Below are positions 41,934 through 51,027 of a stretch of DNA of 64,000 bases, piece after piece. The notes under the pieces are model-generated. The model worked only from the letters and a program-made list of their open reading frames with translations. It did not search any database and was not told the DNA's origin. The position numbers and the translations under genes are program-made. The stretch is from Rhodospirillales bacterium (GTDB lineage: Bacteria; Pseudomonadota; Alphaproteobacteria; Micavibrionales; Micavibrionaceae): NCBI GenBank assembly GCA_020638335.1, contig JACKIT010000003.1, forward strand, positions 1 to 64,000, written 5' to 3'. Positions within the stretch are counted from its first letter, which is position 1; each line of letters starts with the position of its first letter.

Positions 41934-43580
41934 ATGTCTGCAAAAGATGTAAAACTGGGCGGAGATGCCCGTGAAGATATGTTGGCTGGAATTAATGTTT
42001 TAGCCAATGCTGTGAAAGTGACATTGGGCCCAAAGGGTCGCAATGTTGTGATTGAAAAATCATTCGGTGCGCCGCGTACGACAAAAGACGGCGTGACTGT
42101 TGCGAAAGAAATCGAACTTTCAAACAAGCGTCAGAATACCGGTGCGCAGTTGATCAAAGAAGTGGCTTCCAAGGCTAATGATCATGCCGGTGACGGTACG
42201 ACGACGGCAACGGTGCTGGCACAGTCAATTGCCAATGAAGGTGCGAAGGCCGTTTCTGCGGGTCGTAATCCGATGGATCTGAAACGCGGGATTGATATGG
42301 CTGTTGCCAAGGTTGTTGAAGACCTTAAGAAACGCGCCAAGAACGTCAAGGGCAATGAGGAAATCAAGCAGGTTGGTACGATTTCTGCCAATGGTGAAGA
42401 ATCAATCGGCGCGCTCTTGGCCGAAGCGATGGATAAAGTGGGCAATGAAGGCGTGATCACGGTTGAAGAAGCCAAGTCTTTGGACAATGAACTGGAAGTT
42501 GTTGAAGGCATGCAGTTTGATCGTGGTTATCTGTCACCATACTTCATCACCGATGCGGACAAGATGCAGGCCAATCTTGAAAACCCATACATCTTGCTGA
42601 ATGAAGGCAAGCTGTCCAATTTGCAGGCTTTGGTGCCGATTTTGGAAGCGGTTGTGCAGTCTGGCCGTCCATTGTTGATCGTGGCCGAAGACGTTGAAGG
42701 CGAAGCTTTGGCAACTCTGGTTGTGAACAAGTTGCGCGGCGGGTTGAAGATTGCGGCTGTTAAGGCACCAGGCTTTGGTGATCGTCGTAAGGCGATGCTT
42801 GAAGATATGGCGATTTTGACCGGTGGTCAGGTAATTTCCGAGGATCTGGGCATCAAGCTGGAAAACGTTACGCTGGATATGCTGGGCAGCGCCAAGAAAG
42901 TGTCTATCACCAAAGACGATACAACAGTCGTTGATGGGGCGGGCGACAAGGGCGACATTGATGCTCGCTGTGCGCAAATCCGGACGCAGGTTGAATCAAC
43001 CGATTCCGATTACGATAAAGAGAAGCTGCAAGAGCGTTTGGCGAAATTGTCAGGCGGGGTTGCGGTTCTTCGCGTTGGCGGTGTGACCGAAGTTGAAGTG
43101 AAGGAACGCAAAGACCGCGTTGATGATGCACTTCATGCGACGCGCGCAGCTGTGGAAGAAGGCATTATCGCCGGTGGCGGTACCGCGCTTCTTTATGCGA
43201 CGAAGGCTCTTGAGGCACTCGAAGGTGACAATGACGACCAGACGGTTGGTATTGAAATCATTCGCCGGGCCTTGCAAGCGCCGATCCGTCAGATTGCGCA
43301 AAATGCCGGGGCGGAAGGCTCTGTCATTGTCGGCAAGCTGCTGGAGCAAAAAGACAGCAATTACGGTTATGATGCGCAGGCCGGCGAGTTCTGCGATCTG
43401 GTCAAAGCCGGAATCATCGATCCTGTGAAGGTTGTTCGCACAGCTCTGCAGGATGCGGCGTCTGTTTCCAGCCTGCTGATCACCACCGAAGCGATCATCA
43501 CCGAAGCTCCGCAAGAGGACAAAGGTGGTGCCGGTATGGGTGATATGGGTGGCATGGGCGGTATGCCCGGCATGATGTAA
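41934..43580 (+). CDS. groEL: Chaperonin GroEL
   Basis: 548 residues, standard 60-kDa chaperonin. ATP-site motifs GPKGRNVV and DGTTTAT, apical-domain stretch with KIAAVKAPGFGDRRK, and the C-terminal Gly-Met repeat (GGMGGMPGMM). AAGGAG before the ATG. It forms a heat-shock operon with groES, with a terminator at 43742. Confidence 0.99.
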   Translation: MSAKDVKLGGDAREDMLAGINVLANAVKVTLGPKGRNVVIEKSFGAPRTTKDGVTVAKEIELSNKRQNTGAQLIKEVASKANDHAGDGTTTATVLAQSIANEGAKAVSAGRNPMDLKRGIDMAVAKVVEDLKKRAKNVKGNEEIKQVGTISANGEESIGALLAEAMDKVGNEGVITVEEAKSLDNELEVVEGMQFDRGYLSPYFITDADKMQANLENPYILLNEGKLSNLQALVPILEAVVQSGRPLLIVAEDVEGEALATLVVNKLRGGLKIAAVKAPGFGDRRKAMLEDMAILTGGQVISEDLGIKLENVTLDMLGSAKKVSITKDDTTVVDGAGDKGDIDARCAQIRTQVESTDSDYDKEKLQERLAKLSGGVAVLRVGGVTEVEVKERKDRVDDALHATRAAVEEGIIAGGGTALLYATKALEALEGDNDDQTVGIEIIRRALQAPIRQIAQNAGAEGSVIVGKLLEQKDSNYGYDAQAGEFCDLVKAGIIDPVKVVRTALQDAASVSSLLITTEAIITEAPQEDKGGAGMGDMGGMGGMPGMM

Positions 43581-43741
43581 AACTCGGATCTTTTTCCGAC
43601 TGACTTTGTCAAAAGGCCTTCTGCGGTTCGCATGTACTTACGTGTACATTTACGATCCTCGAAACGCCTTTGCCTAGCCAGAGAGACAAAATAACTACGC
43701 GGGGCAACTCTGCCCTTTTACCTGACGAATTTTAAAGAAAG

Positions 43742-43770
43742 AGGCCTTCGTAGATGCGGAGGCCTTTTTT
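43742..43770 (+). terminator. groESL terminator
   Basis: AGGCCT (43742-43747) and AGGCCT (43760-43765) form the stem; six T follow the last C. It lies ~160 bp after the groEL stop. Confidence 0.65.
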
Positions 43771-43800
43771 ATGCTTTGTTTATCAGGGTTTAAAGGAGCT

Positions 43801-45948
43801 TTAGAAGCACCCGGGGCCATCGAAAGCAGAATATTGGGGTAGAATTTTTCTGACCCCTCTTCTTTTAAGCCATGGGGTGGTGTCGTCGTTTGCATGTGCA
43901 AAGCCTGCGGTAATTGTTGTTACTGCGCCGGTTCCAGAGCCGCCTCTGTTGTTTGTAAGCGTCTTGGCGTTTCTGTACCGTTGTTCCAGTTCGTTTTTTG
44001 CATCATTGACCGCTTGCCACGCCAGTTCAACACGTTTGCGTTTTGCTTCGGGTTTTTCTTCGGGTTTTTCGTCATTCTTTTTTGCCTCAGTGTAGGCGTC
44101 CCACTGCTCTTTGTAGGTTTTAATTGTTTCCCAGAAAACGTTGAATGCGGAACTTTCGAGATTGATTTCTCCTGTCTCGGGATTAACGTCTTTGCTATCC
44201 ACGAAGGCTTGCATCAGCTCTACACATTTTCCGTTTTTAAAGACGGTGTGGTTGGAATCTACAGCGTGCAAAAGTTGCGGCATAATATTTTTAAAATAGT
44301 CGGGGCGGTTATTGTGAAGTCGTCTCCATTCAAAAAAAGGCATTTTGCAGGAGGTGACTACAGTTCCTACATTCGGAAGCTCAACGTCTTTACTGGTTTT
44401 TGGCGGGTGTACGCGCGTCACCGTTCCATCCCTCATTTCGTGGGTGTTTTCGTAGAAAATGTAGTGTTGTTTGCGCAATTCATCCAATTGGTTTTCTTTG
44501 ATTAATTCCTCAATTGTGTCCATAAAAGATGAGAGAATGCGAAGGTGAGGCACTTGGATTCTCTGTTTTTCGGAAAGTTCAATGATGGCGTCGAGTAAAA
44601 ACTCTCTTTCTGTTTTTGCTTTTCCTTCTGCAATGTCTTTATGTGTTGAGGAGCGGTGTATATCTCCCGCGTGTGAAGCGGCGAGAACTGCTCTTCTGTG
44701 GTATCTCTGACAGTGTTCGACATAAGCTTCGGGGCCGCCTCTGTGGAGTGTGACCCCATATCCTGTTTCCGCTACCCGGTATAGTTCTCTTAACGCGTTG
44801 TTATAAAGGTTTAGTAAGGTCTGGTTGCTGAAAACTTCTGCCTTTGACTTGTCGTAGACGGCGCTCATGATATTCATTATGTTGATGCCGAGTTTATCCA
44901 GACTTTGGGCCAGAGGGTCATGCGGTGTGGAGGGTCTGATGTCACTGCCTTCAAAAATCCGTTCGACGTAAGGATTGGTGTTTGCTGTATATATAGCAGC
45001 GGTGTGTAGCAGAGATCTGACATGCACCCTGTGAGGATTATCGTTTTCTGCCTCGACTGCGAATAAGGCATTGGCGCCGATGATCTTTTCTAGACCGATC
45101 TTGTCTTCAAAAGCGTTTAAGTCAGCGAGGACATCGCTCTCTGTCAAAGCCTCATGCAGGGTTTGTCTCAGGTTTGTTCGTTCTAGTTTTGGAATAGAAG
45201 AGCGTTTTAATCCGTTGGAAATGTCAACAACCACGCCATTTTCAGCTAAAAATGGAAGTACGTATTTTCTTGCAAACTCCGGGTTTTTACTGAAGCTTTT
45301 GGTTGCCACAATCACGACCTGATTTTCAGGTTCGGCATCGTTCACACCATCAAAAAGCTTTACGTAGCGGGTGTTTCCGAGTGTTTTTCTATATGCTTCT
45401 TCATTTCCGTCTCTTTCCTGCACGTAAAGCGGTATGCGCAGGTGATTGGTCAGAAGCGTGTGGATTTCGTCCTGCGTGAAATATTCTTTTTGAGTTTGGG
45501 CATTTACGGCGCCAAAAAGTTCGTTGCCGACGGCGTTACCCATTTTCTTTAATTTATCAGCTAATTTTCCGCGAGAAATAACGCGCTTACCGTCTATAAC
45601 TTCTGTTAAGTCTTCATCTTGCGCGATATCGGAAACTTCAGCAGGCGGGGGGACGTAGCTGCCATTGGCTTCAAACATGGCGTTAATTTCACGGGTTGTT
45701 TTTGTAGAGGCCAGCTCAATATATTTCTGTTGTTTCAGGGCTTGTAGTGTTTCGGAATCGGGACGTGGGACGAGAGACACGCGCGCGCCGTTTTTCGCCA
45801 GTTCAAAGGCTGTGAAGACACCAACAGAGCCAGCGCCAATGATGGCAACGTTCACTTGTCCGTGTCCGTTTGTGCCATTCGCTGCGGCAAAAGCGCTTTT
45901 TGCGCCTTCTGGCACTGGAGATGTTTCTGTGTTGTCGCTTTCGCTCAT
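43801..45948 (-). CDS. Enlarged ketopantoate reductase-like (ApbA/PanE) protein
   Basis: 715 residues, more than twice the usual ~300. After a polar N-terminus the Rossmann motif VAIIGAGSVG (34-43) opens an ApbA-type domain. VVIVATKS (Lys217) and DISNGL (Asn245) match the family's substrate-site residues. DKLGINIMN (Lys352, Asn356, Asn359) matches the catalytic K-x3-N-x2-N helix. The usual fold is interrupted by inserts (about 85-190), and a ~280-residue C-terminal part, highly charged and partly helical, is added. Whether it makes pantoate is doubtful. The XRE gene lies 85 bp upstream on the same strand. Confidence 0.75.
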   Translation of the reverse strand: MSESDNTETSPVPEGAKSAFAAANGTNGHGQVNVAIIGAGSVGVFTAFELAKNGARVSLVPRPDSETLQALKQQKYIELASTKTTREINAMFEANGSYVPPPAEVSDIAQDEDLTEVIDGKRVISRGKLADKLKKMGNAVGNELFGAVNAQTQKEYFTQDEIHTLLTNHLRIPLYVQERDGNEEAYRKTLGNTRYVKLFDGVNDAEPENQVVIVATKSFSKNPEFARKYVLPFLAENGVVVDISNGLKRSSIPKLERTNLRQTLHEALTESDVLADLNAFEDKIGLEKIIGANALFAVEAENDNPHRVHVRSLLHTAAIYTANTNPYVERIFEGSDIRPSTPHDPLAQSLDKLGINIMNIMSAVYDKSKAEVFSNQTLLNLYNNALRELYRVAETGYGVTLHRGGPEAYVEHCQRYHRRAVLAASHAGDIHRSSTHKDIAEGKAKTEREFLLDAIIELSEKQRIQVPHLRILSSFMDTIEELIKENQLDELRKQHYIFYENTHEMRDGTVTRVHPPKTSKDVELPNVGTVVTSCKMPFFEWRRLHNNRPDYFKNIMPQLLHAVDSNHTVFKNGKCVELMQAFVDSKDVNPETGEINLESSAFNVFWETIKTYKEQWDAYTEAKKNDEKPEEKPEAKRKRVELAWQAVNDAKNELEQRYRNAKTLTNNRGGSGTGAVTTITAGFAHANDDTTPWLKRRGVRKILPQYSAFDGPGCF

Positions 45949-46033
45949 AATAAATTACTCAGACAATATACGACATTGAATGAAAAACATGAATTCTTCT
46001 CTGCCATTATCAATGTTCGTTTTTTTGTGCTCA

Positions 46034-46684
46034 TTACTCTTTGAGGGATGTTGCAACCTTCTCCCACGCAATGTTAAACAAAATTCGAAAACTTTCTGCG
46101 CTAGGGCCATGTTTAACCTCAACGATTTCAACATTTTCATTGGCAAAATTCATAAAGCTTACAAAATCGCCATAGACGTAGATTTTTTGGTCTGGCAGCA
46201 GATTTTTTGGAAAGAATTTGTATTCTCCGAAGCCCTTTGCGAGTAGGTCTTTCGTTCCTTCTTCAACGATCAGGCGCATGGTGAAGTTGTCTCGAATAGC
46301 TTGCATGCGTTCAGCGTGTTGTTCATACCATTCTGCGCCAAGCATTGTTTTAAAGTATGGTGTTGCGGCGTTAAAAGTGCAGAGTTCACCGCCAACATCA
46401 CGCGCAGTGTGATAAACATTATCCAGAAATTCTTTAAAGCCTTCAGTGCCGCGATATGTTTGTGATTGAATGCTGCGTTTTCTCAGACCCGTGTCGCCGA
46501 TAAATTCGATATCGGCGTGGTCGAAGGCGTTGCCAATCTTTTCCAGGGTTTTCGAGTTCGGTTGGTTGGTGCCGTTTTCGATGCGCGCGATGCCGGTTTG
46601 CGATAGGCCCGCTTTGTCGGCCAGCTCGTGCTGGTTCCATCCTAAAAGGGCCCGGGCGGCTCTGATCTGTTCAATCGTCGGCAT
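46034..46684 (-). CDS. XRE-family transcriptional regulator with C-terminal sensor-like domain
   Basis: About 216 residues starting MPTIEQIRAARALLGWNQ. This ATG has AGGAAG 3 nt before it and puts the helix-turn-helix (about 5-58, with LADKAGLSQTGIARIENG) at the N-terminus as in the family; an ATG 54 bp upstream is possible. Residues 80-216 form an alpha/beta domain (EEGTKDLLAKGFGEYKFFP, IYVYGDFVSFMNF) that looks like a ligand or effector module. It probably regulates itself and the ApbA-like gene downstream. Confidence 0.82.
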   Translation of the reverse strand: MPTIEQIRAARALLGWNQHELADKAGLSQTGIARIENGTNQPNSKTLEKIGNAFDHADIEFIGDTGLRKRSIQSQTYRGTEGFKEFLDNVYHTARDVGGELCTFNAATPYFKTMLGAEWYEQHAERMQAIRDNFTMRLIVEEGTKDLLAKGFGEYKFFPKNLLPDQKIYVYGDFVSFMNFANENVEIVEVKHGPSAESFRILFNIAWEKVATSLKE

Positions 46685-46841
46685 CGTCTTCCTATCCTTA
46701 ATATGCGGGGTATCCACGCCTAATTTATAATGATGCATTGTCTATATATCTCTTTGGAGGGGTTGTCCAGTAGTTTTTTTATATGTAAATCATCTTTTGT
46801 TATAAAAAAAATCTTTTTATGCAGTTTTTATAACTTTTTTC

Positions 46842-46870
46842 TTGACGGGTGGTTTCAGTTGCTATAAATA
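46842..46870 (+). promoter_or_regulatory. Sigma-70-type promoter for the sRNA candidate
   Basis: TTGACG (46842-46847), 17-nt spacer, TAAATA (46865-46870); an overlapping TATAAA would give a 15-nt spacer. Transcription would start near 46876. No ORF begins behind it before the terminator at 47001. Confidence 0.55.
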
Positions 46871-46875
46871 GAGTA

Positions 46876-47001
46876 CAAAGCTTGATAATCTGTATGAAAA
46901 ATAAGGTTTCTCTCCTGATGCGTATGGAGGTCGAGCTTTTATCCCCACACACGTAAACTCTCTCGCCGGTCAGTTTCCCCAAACTGGCCGGCTTTTCTTT
47001 T
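46876..47001 (+). ncRNA. Candidate small RNA (~125 nt)
   Basis: Promoter-like sequence at 46842-46870 and a near-perfect 12-bp terminator (46965-46976 with 46981-46992, CCCC loop, one G-T pair) followed by TTTTCTTTT enclose ~125 nt with no credible ORF. Around 46910 it contains TTTCTCTCCTG, an anti-Shine-Dalgarno-like stretch seen in many alphaproteobacterial trans-acting sRNAs, with GGAGG at 46926 that could mask it in a hairpin. Function unknown. Confidence 0.5.
46965..47001 (+). terminator. Terminator of the sRNA candidate
   Basis: GCCGGTCAGTTT (46965-46976), loop CCCC, AAACTGGCCGGC (46981-46992), then TTTTCTTTT. Eleven Watson-Crick pairs and one wobble. Confidence 0.88.
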
Positions 47002-47107
47002 ATAGTCTGTCAAATTTACTCCCGGACAGTGTTGCTTCGCTCCTTACGTAGGAAATCCTACGCTGCGTCGCTTGCGCCTCGTCCGAAAGTAAATTTGTTT
47101 GACTATA
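47001..47107. repeat. MITE-like inverted repeat, TATAGTC ends
   Basis: TATAGTC...AAATTTACT at the left is mirrored by AGTAAATTT...GACTATA at the right (16 of 20 terminal positions). The inside holds CGTAGGA AA TCCTACG (47047-47062). 107 bp, non-coding, between the sRNA terminator and mutM. No second copy seen here. Confidence 0.7.
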
Positions 47108-47167
47108 ATGGCCAGCATGTTTTTTTGGCATTGTTTTATAGGCTTGGTGCGCTAGATTTCTTCCATT

Positions 47168-48013
47168 ATGCCTGAATTGCCGGAAGTTGAAATTGTGAAG
47201 CGGGCGCTGGAGCCTGCGATGGTGGGGCGGCGCGTCAAGCGGTTGGTTTTTAACCGCGCGGATTTGCGCTTTCCCCTGCCGGAGGGATTGCCGCTAGCTT
47301 TGCAGGGACAACGGATTGAGCGCCTGCTGCGCCGGGGGAAGTATATTCTAGGGTTTGCCGAGAATGGTGCCGGATTTGTCCTGCATCTGGGGATGAGCGG
47401 AGCGGTTCGGATTGAGCCGCCGGCGGGCACCTCTCTCCACGAAAAACACGATCATGTCGAGTTTCATATGGATGAAGGGCCGCGTGTTGTTTTGAACGAT
47501 CCGCGGCGCTTTGGTTTTCTTGATGCGGTCGGGCGTGAGGATTGTCAGGATTACCCGGCTTTGGCAGCTATGGGGCCGGAGCCGCTGGGGAATGATTTTA
47601 ATGCTGAGATTTTAGCGGTGGCGATAAAGGGGCGAAAGACTCCAATTAAATCGGCATTGCTGGATCAACGGATTGTGGCGGGGCTGGGCAATATTTATGT
47701 ATGCGAGGCGCTTTACCGCGCGGCAATCGATCCGCGGCGCAGGGCTGGTGATTTGAACGCAAAGGAGTGTACGGCGTTGTGCATGTCTATTCGTTCGGTT
47801 TTACGCGATGCGATTGAGGCCGGTGGTTCGTCGTTAAAGGATTATAAGCATACGGATGGTCAGTTAGGGTATTTTCAGCATCATTTTGCTGTGTATGATC
47901 GGGTTGGGCAAGGATGTGGAGCTTGTGAGTGTGATATAGTGGAAACGGGTGGTGTGCAGCGGATTGTACAAGCTGGCCGTTCAACATTTTTTTGTCCTGA
48001 AAAACAGGGTTAA
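47168..48013 (+). CDS. mutM: Formamidopyrimidine-DNA glycosylase
   Basis: A bifunctional glycosylase/AP lyase that removes 8-oxoguanine and Fapy lesions. The catalytic N-terminus PELPEVE is exact, the conserved lysine lies in RRGKYI and the helix-two-turn-helix in QRIVAGLGNIYVCEALYRA. The C-terminal zinc finger begins CGACEC (about 248-253), but the last pair, normally CPxCQ, reads CPEKQ: Cys276 is present and the fourth ligand is Lys279. An extra Cys in the first pair could replace it. The start codon has no strong ribosome site. Confidence 0.95.
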   Translation: MPELPEVEIVKRALEPAMVGRRVKRLVFNRADLRFPLPEGLPLALQGQRIERLLRRGKYILGFAENGAGFVLHLGMSGAVRIEPPAGTSLHEKHDHVEFHMDEGPRVVLNDPRRFGFLDAVGREDCQDYPALAAMGPEPLGNDFNAEILAVAIKGRKTPIKSALLDQRIVAGLGNIYVCEALYRAAIDPRRRAGDLNAKECTALCMSIRSVLRDAIEAGGSSLKDYKHTDGQLGYFQHHFAVYDRVGQGCGACECDIVETGGVQRIVQAGRSTFFCPEKQG

Positions 48014-48025
48014 GGTTTAGAGCGT

Positions 48026-48400
48026 ATGCGTATTTTCGTTATTATTGCGGTGATGATTTTAGCAGGGATGGTTATGGCCTCTGCTTCTGTATATGCGCAG
48101 GATGATTCGGTTCAGTTTTTTGAGGTGCTCGACGATGTGCCGTTGATGCCGGGTTTGATAGAGCTGCCTGAGCGCTCGATGAGCTTTGATAAGCCTGGTG
48201 GGCGCGTGGTTGAATCGGTTGCCGAGATGGCGGCAATGAGCGTTGATTCGGTGCGGGCTTATTATGCATCGGTTTTGCCGCAATTCGGTTGGAATCCGGT
48301 CGGTGGCGATCAATTCATTCGTAATGGGGAGCGTTTGGAAATGATGTTTGAGGATGACGCTGGCATTATTATATTGCGTTTGAGTATTCAGCCGAAATAA
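48026..48400 (+). CDS. Small exported protein
   Basis: 124 residues with a signal peptide (cleavage near SVYAQ, about residue 24). The mature 100 residues include the repeated pattern MPGLIELPERSMSFDKPGGR and a VRAYYASVLPQFGW region like small periplasmic proteins of the alphaproteobacteria. Function unknown. It lies 12 bp after mutM, probably in the same transcript. Confidence 0.75.
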   Translation: MRIFVIIAVMILAGMVMASASVYAQDDSVQFFEVLDDVPLMPGLIELPERSMSFDKPGGRVVESVAEMAAMSVDSVRAYYASVLPQFGWNPVGGDQFIRNGERLEMMFEDDAGIIILRLSIQPK

Positions 48401-48498
48401 GCCGCTCAATTTGCAGTGCGTAAAAGCTGGTTTTTGAGCCTTACTTTGATCATTTTCTGGCATATGATTTTTAGGCCGATAAAAAACGTATCATTTTC

Positions 48499-48528
48499 TT
48501 GACAAGCCGGGTCGGTGCAGCGTATACC
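48499..48528 (+). promoter_or_regulatory. Sigma-70-type promoter of rpsT
   Basis: TTGACA (48499-48504), 18-nt spacer, TATACC (48523-48528). It would start an ~85-nt leader before rpsT. Confidence 0.65.
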
Positions 48529-48538
48529 TCTGACGATC

Positions 48539-48547
48539 TGTGGATAA
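48539..48547 (-). promoter_or_regulatory. DnaA box, exact consensus
   Basis: TGTGGATAA is the exact inverse of TTATCCACA. It lies just downstream of the rpsT promoter and 0.9 kb before dnaA. Only a degenerate second site (GCATCCACA, about 49070) is visible nearby, so a regulatory site is more likely than a full origin. Confidence 0.5.
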
Positions 48548-48620
48548 GACGCGCTGGAAACTTCCGCAAAAGAGGATAAGTCAGCGCTTTTGAGAAGAAA
48601 TTAGGAATAAAGGTTTAACA

Positions 48621-48893
48621 ATGGCAAACCATAAATCTTCAAAGAAAAGAATTCGCCGGAACGATAAACGTGCCGCTATTAATGGTGCACGTATGAGCCG
48701 CATTCGTACATTTATTAAAAAAGTTGAGTTGGCTTTGGTGGCTGGCGATGCAAAGGAAGCTGAGAGCGCGTTGCAAAATGCGCAACCAGAAATCAGTCGT
48801 GGAGTTGTTAAGGGAATTTTACATAAGAATACGGCGGCTCGTAAGGTTTCCAGATTAAGTTCTCGTATTAAGTCGCTTAAAAAAGCGGCTTAG
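48621..48893 (+). CDS. rpsT: 30S ribosomal protein bS20
   Basis: 90 residues: MANHKSSKKRIRRNDKRAAIN..., a basic three-helix bS20 ending SSRIKSLKKAA. The start has AAAGG upstream. The gene precedes dnaA, an arrangement common in alphaproteobacteria. Confidence 0.98.
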   Translation: MANHKSSKKRIRRNDKRAAINGARMSRIRTFIKKVELALVAGDAKEAESALQNAQPEISRGVVKGILHKNTAARKVSRLSSRIKSLKKAA

Positions 48894-49449
48894 CGCACTG
48901 TTCAAAACGCGAAAATTTAGTAGCGTTTCATACTTAAATATTTGAATTTTATAGACTGTTTTTTAAGTTCTTTAGGTGAAAATCTGAAGGGCTTAAATGC
49001 GTTTAAAATCAATAGTATAAAAAAAGTATAAAAAAATTTCTTTTTTTATTTTCTTGTTTTGTTCGTATTGCATCCACATATTTTTTTAGTGTAGGCTCAT
49101 TTTCATCGGGACAAAAATGAGGCCGAATTGGTCTTGAAGCGGTTTTTACAACATACTGTTATGTGTTGTCGTTGAGTAGGATTTTGTTCTGATTTGAAGT
49201 TTACCTTCTTTTTATTAAGAGGGTTTTGGGGATAGGGGCCGTTGAGTTGTTTGTGGCAAGGATTGCTGCTTTTGACTTGGAGTTGGGTTCGGAACTCATA
49301 ATTTAAAAAGTTTAATCGTTATAGGAGACGTGTTTGCGGGCCTTTTTCGGCTTTCGTATCCCCCTTTCTGCTGCCTTATTTGGGCATTTTGGCGATTGTG
49401 TATTTTGTTTGTTTAATACGTAACCTTTGACAAATGGAGAGAATAAAAG
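48894..49449. other. rpsT-dnaA intergenic region
   Basis: 556 bp without a coding frame. The left half is A/T-rich with GTATAAAAAAAG direct repeats (about 49015-49036). It must hold the dnaA promoter and leader. Only one weak DnaA-box-like site is seen, so I do not call an origin here. Confidence 0.5.
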
Positions 49450-50883
49450 ATGTCAGATATGGGTGGAAAGTCCGTTGCTTTGATTCGGGGCAATGCTGAG
49501 TATCAGGAAGCATCTTTGGAGCCGAGCGTTGAAATTATGAAGCTCTGGAAAAAGGTGCATAATGATATGCGCAGTGAATTTGGTGAAGCAATTTTCCGCA
49601 GCTGGCTCAAGCCTCTTACTCTCCAGGCTTTTTACCATGGCACGATGGAAGTTTCCGTTCCGACACGTTTTATGCGTGACTGGATCCAGAATCACTATGC
49701 TGAGCGGATTTTGGGTATGTGCATTGAAGCCAGCGAAGGGTTTGAAGATGGCGTGAAGCGTTTGCAGATTGTTGTTGTGCAAAATGCGATTGTGGATGAT
49801 GAGCCTGAAGCGGCCGAGCCTTCCAAAGCCAACCAGAATAAGAAGCTGGATATTTCTGAAATATCTTCGCCGCTGGATGAACGTTTTACGTTTGAAACAT
49901 TTGTTGTCGGCAAGCCTAATGCGTTGGCGCATGCGGCGGCGCGCCGGGTGGTGGAAAGTCTGACGATTCCGTTTAATCCGCTGTTTATATATGGCGGTGT
50001 TGGTTTGGGAAAAACGCATCTTATGCACGCGATTGCGCATGCGATTGAAGAGCAGAGTCCTGAGAAAACCGTGATGTATCTTTCGGCTGAGAAATTTATG
50101 TATCAGTTTGTGAAAGCTTTGCGCAGTGATTCGACAATGATGTTTAAGGAGAAATTTCGCAGCGTTGATGTGTTGATGATTGATGATATTCAATTTATTG
50201 CGGGCAAGGAATCTACGCAGGAAGAATTTTTCCATACATTTAATGCGCTGGTTGATCAGAACAAGCAGATTATTATTTCTGCCGATAAAGCGCCGAGCGA
50301 TCTTTCGGGGCTGGATGAGCGTTTGCGTTCGCGCTTGGCCTGGGGGCTGGTGGCGGATATTCATCCGACTACTTACGATCTGCGGCTTGGGATTTTGCAA
50401 ACCAAACGCGCGCAGCTTGGTGCCGATGTACCTGACAGTGTTCTTGAATTTCTGGCGTTGAAAGTGACCAGCAATATTCGTGAGCTGGAAGGGGCGCTGA
50501 ACCGCATCGTTGCGCATGCCGATGTGACGAAGGCGGAAGTGACTTTGGAAAGTACGCAGGAAGTCCTACAAGATTTGCTCCGTGCGCATGACCGGCGCAT
50601 TACGATTGATGAAATTCAGCGTAAAGTGGCCGAGCATTATAATCTTCGGATGGCCGATATGCATTCGGCGCGCCGTGCGCGGAATGTGGCGCGTCCGCGT
50701 CAGGTGGCGATGTATCTGGCCAAGATGTTGACGGCGCGCAGCTTGCCTGAAATTGGCCGTAAATTTGGCGGGCGTGACCACACCACCGTGATGCATGCGG
50801 TGCGCAAGGTTGAGGAGCTGATTGAAGAAGATGCACAGATTGCACAGGATGTTGATGTTGTAAGAAGAGCCTTAACCGGTTGA
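49450..50883 (+). CDS. dnaA: Chromosomal replication initiator DnaA
   Basis: 477 residues in four domains: domain I (about 27-105, DnaB contact), a short linker (110-140), AAA+ domain III with Walker A GGVGLGKT (182-189), Walker B VLMIDDIQF and the arginine-finger region, and DNA-binding domain IV with the signature GGRDHTTVMHAVRK. GGAGAG 9 nt before the ATG. Here dnaA is not followed by dnaN; biotin genes intervene. Confidence 0.98.
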   Translation: MSDMGGKSVALIRGNAEYQEASLEPSVEIMKLWKKVHNDMRSEFGEAIFRSWLKPLTLQAFYHGTMEVSVPTRFMRDWIQNHYAERILGMCIEASEGFEDGVKRLQIVVVQNAIVDDEPEAAEPSKANQNKKLDISEISSPLDERFTFETFVVGKPNALAHAAARRVVESLTIPFNPLFIYGGVGLGKTHLMHAIAHAIEEQSPEKTVMYLSAEKFMYQFVKALRSDSTMMFKEKFRSVDVLMIDDIQFIAGKESTQEEFFHTFNALVDQNKQIIISADKAPSDLSGLDERLRSRLAWGLVADIHPTTYDLRLGILQTKRAQLGADVPDSVLEFLALKVTSNIRELEGALNRIVAHADVTKAEVTLESTQEVLQDLLRAHDRRITIDEIQRKVAEHYNLRMADMHSARRARNVARPRQVAMYLAKMLTARSLPEIGRKFGGRDHTTVMHAVRKVEELIEEDAQIAQDVDVVRRALTG

Positions 50884-50914
50884 TCTTGTTTCTGTAAATT
50901 TTGTTTGTTTTTAA

Positions 50915-50973
50915 ACGCGGAGATGCGGAGTTTCGGAGTTTTTTAATATCTTCGTTTCTTCGGGGCTTCGCGT
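50915..50973. repeat. ACGCGGAG-family repeat, dnaA-bioB gap
   Basis: ACGCGGAGATGCGGAGTTTC at the left end and CTTCGCGT (50966-50973) at the right, 59 bp. Longer copy at 54496-54631 and half copy at 59805-59831. Confidence 0.75.
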
Positions 50974-51027
50974 TTAATCTTATAAAGAGTATTTTTTATT
51001 CATTAATTTTGTGGTTTAACAGCACTT

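Noticed and set aside
48894..49449. Replication origin upstream of dnaA
   Set aside because: Only one degenerate DnaA-box-like site in the gap; the exact box at 48539 is isolated. Not enough for an origin call.
49453..50517. 354-codon open frame antisense to dnaA
   Set aside because: Same reason: complementary to dnaA codons, Arg/His-rich composition typical of shadow frames.
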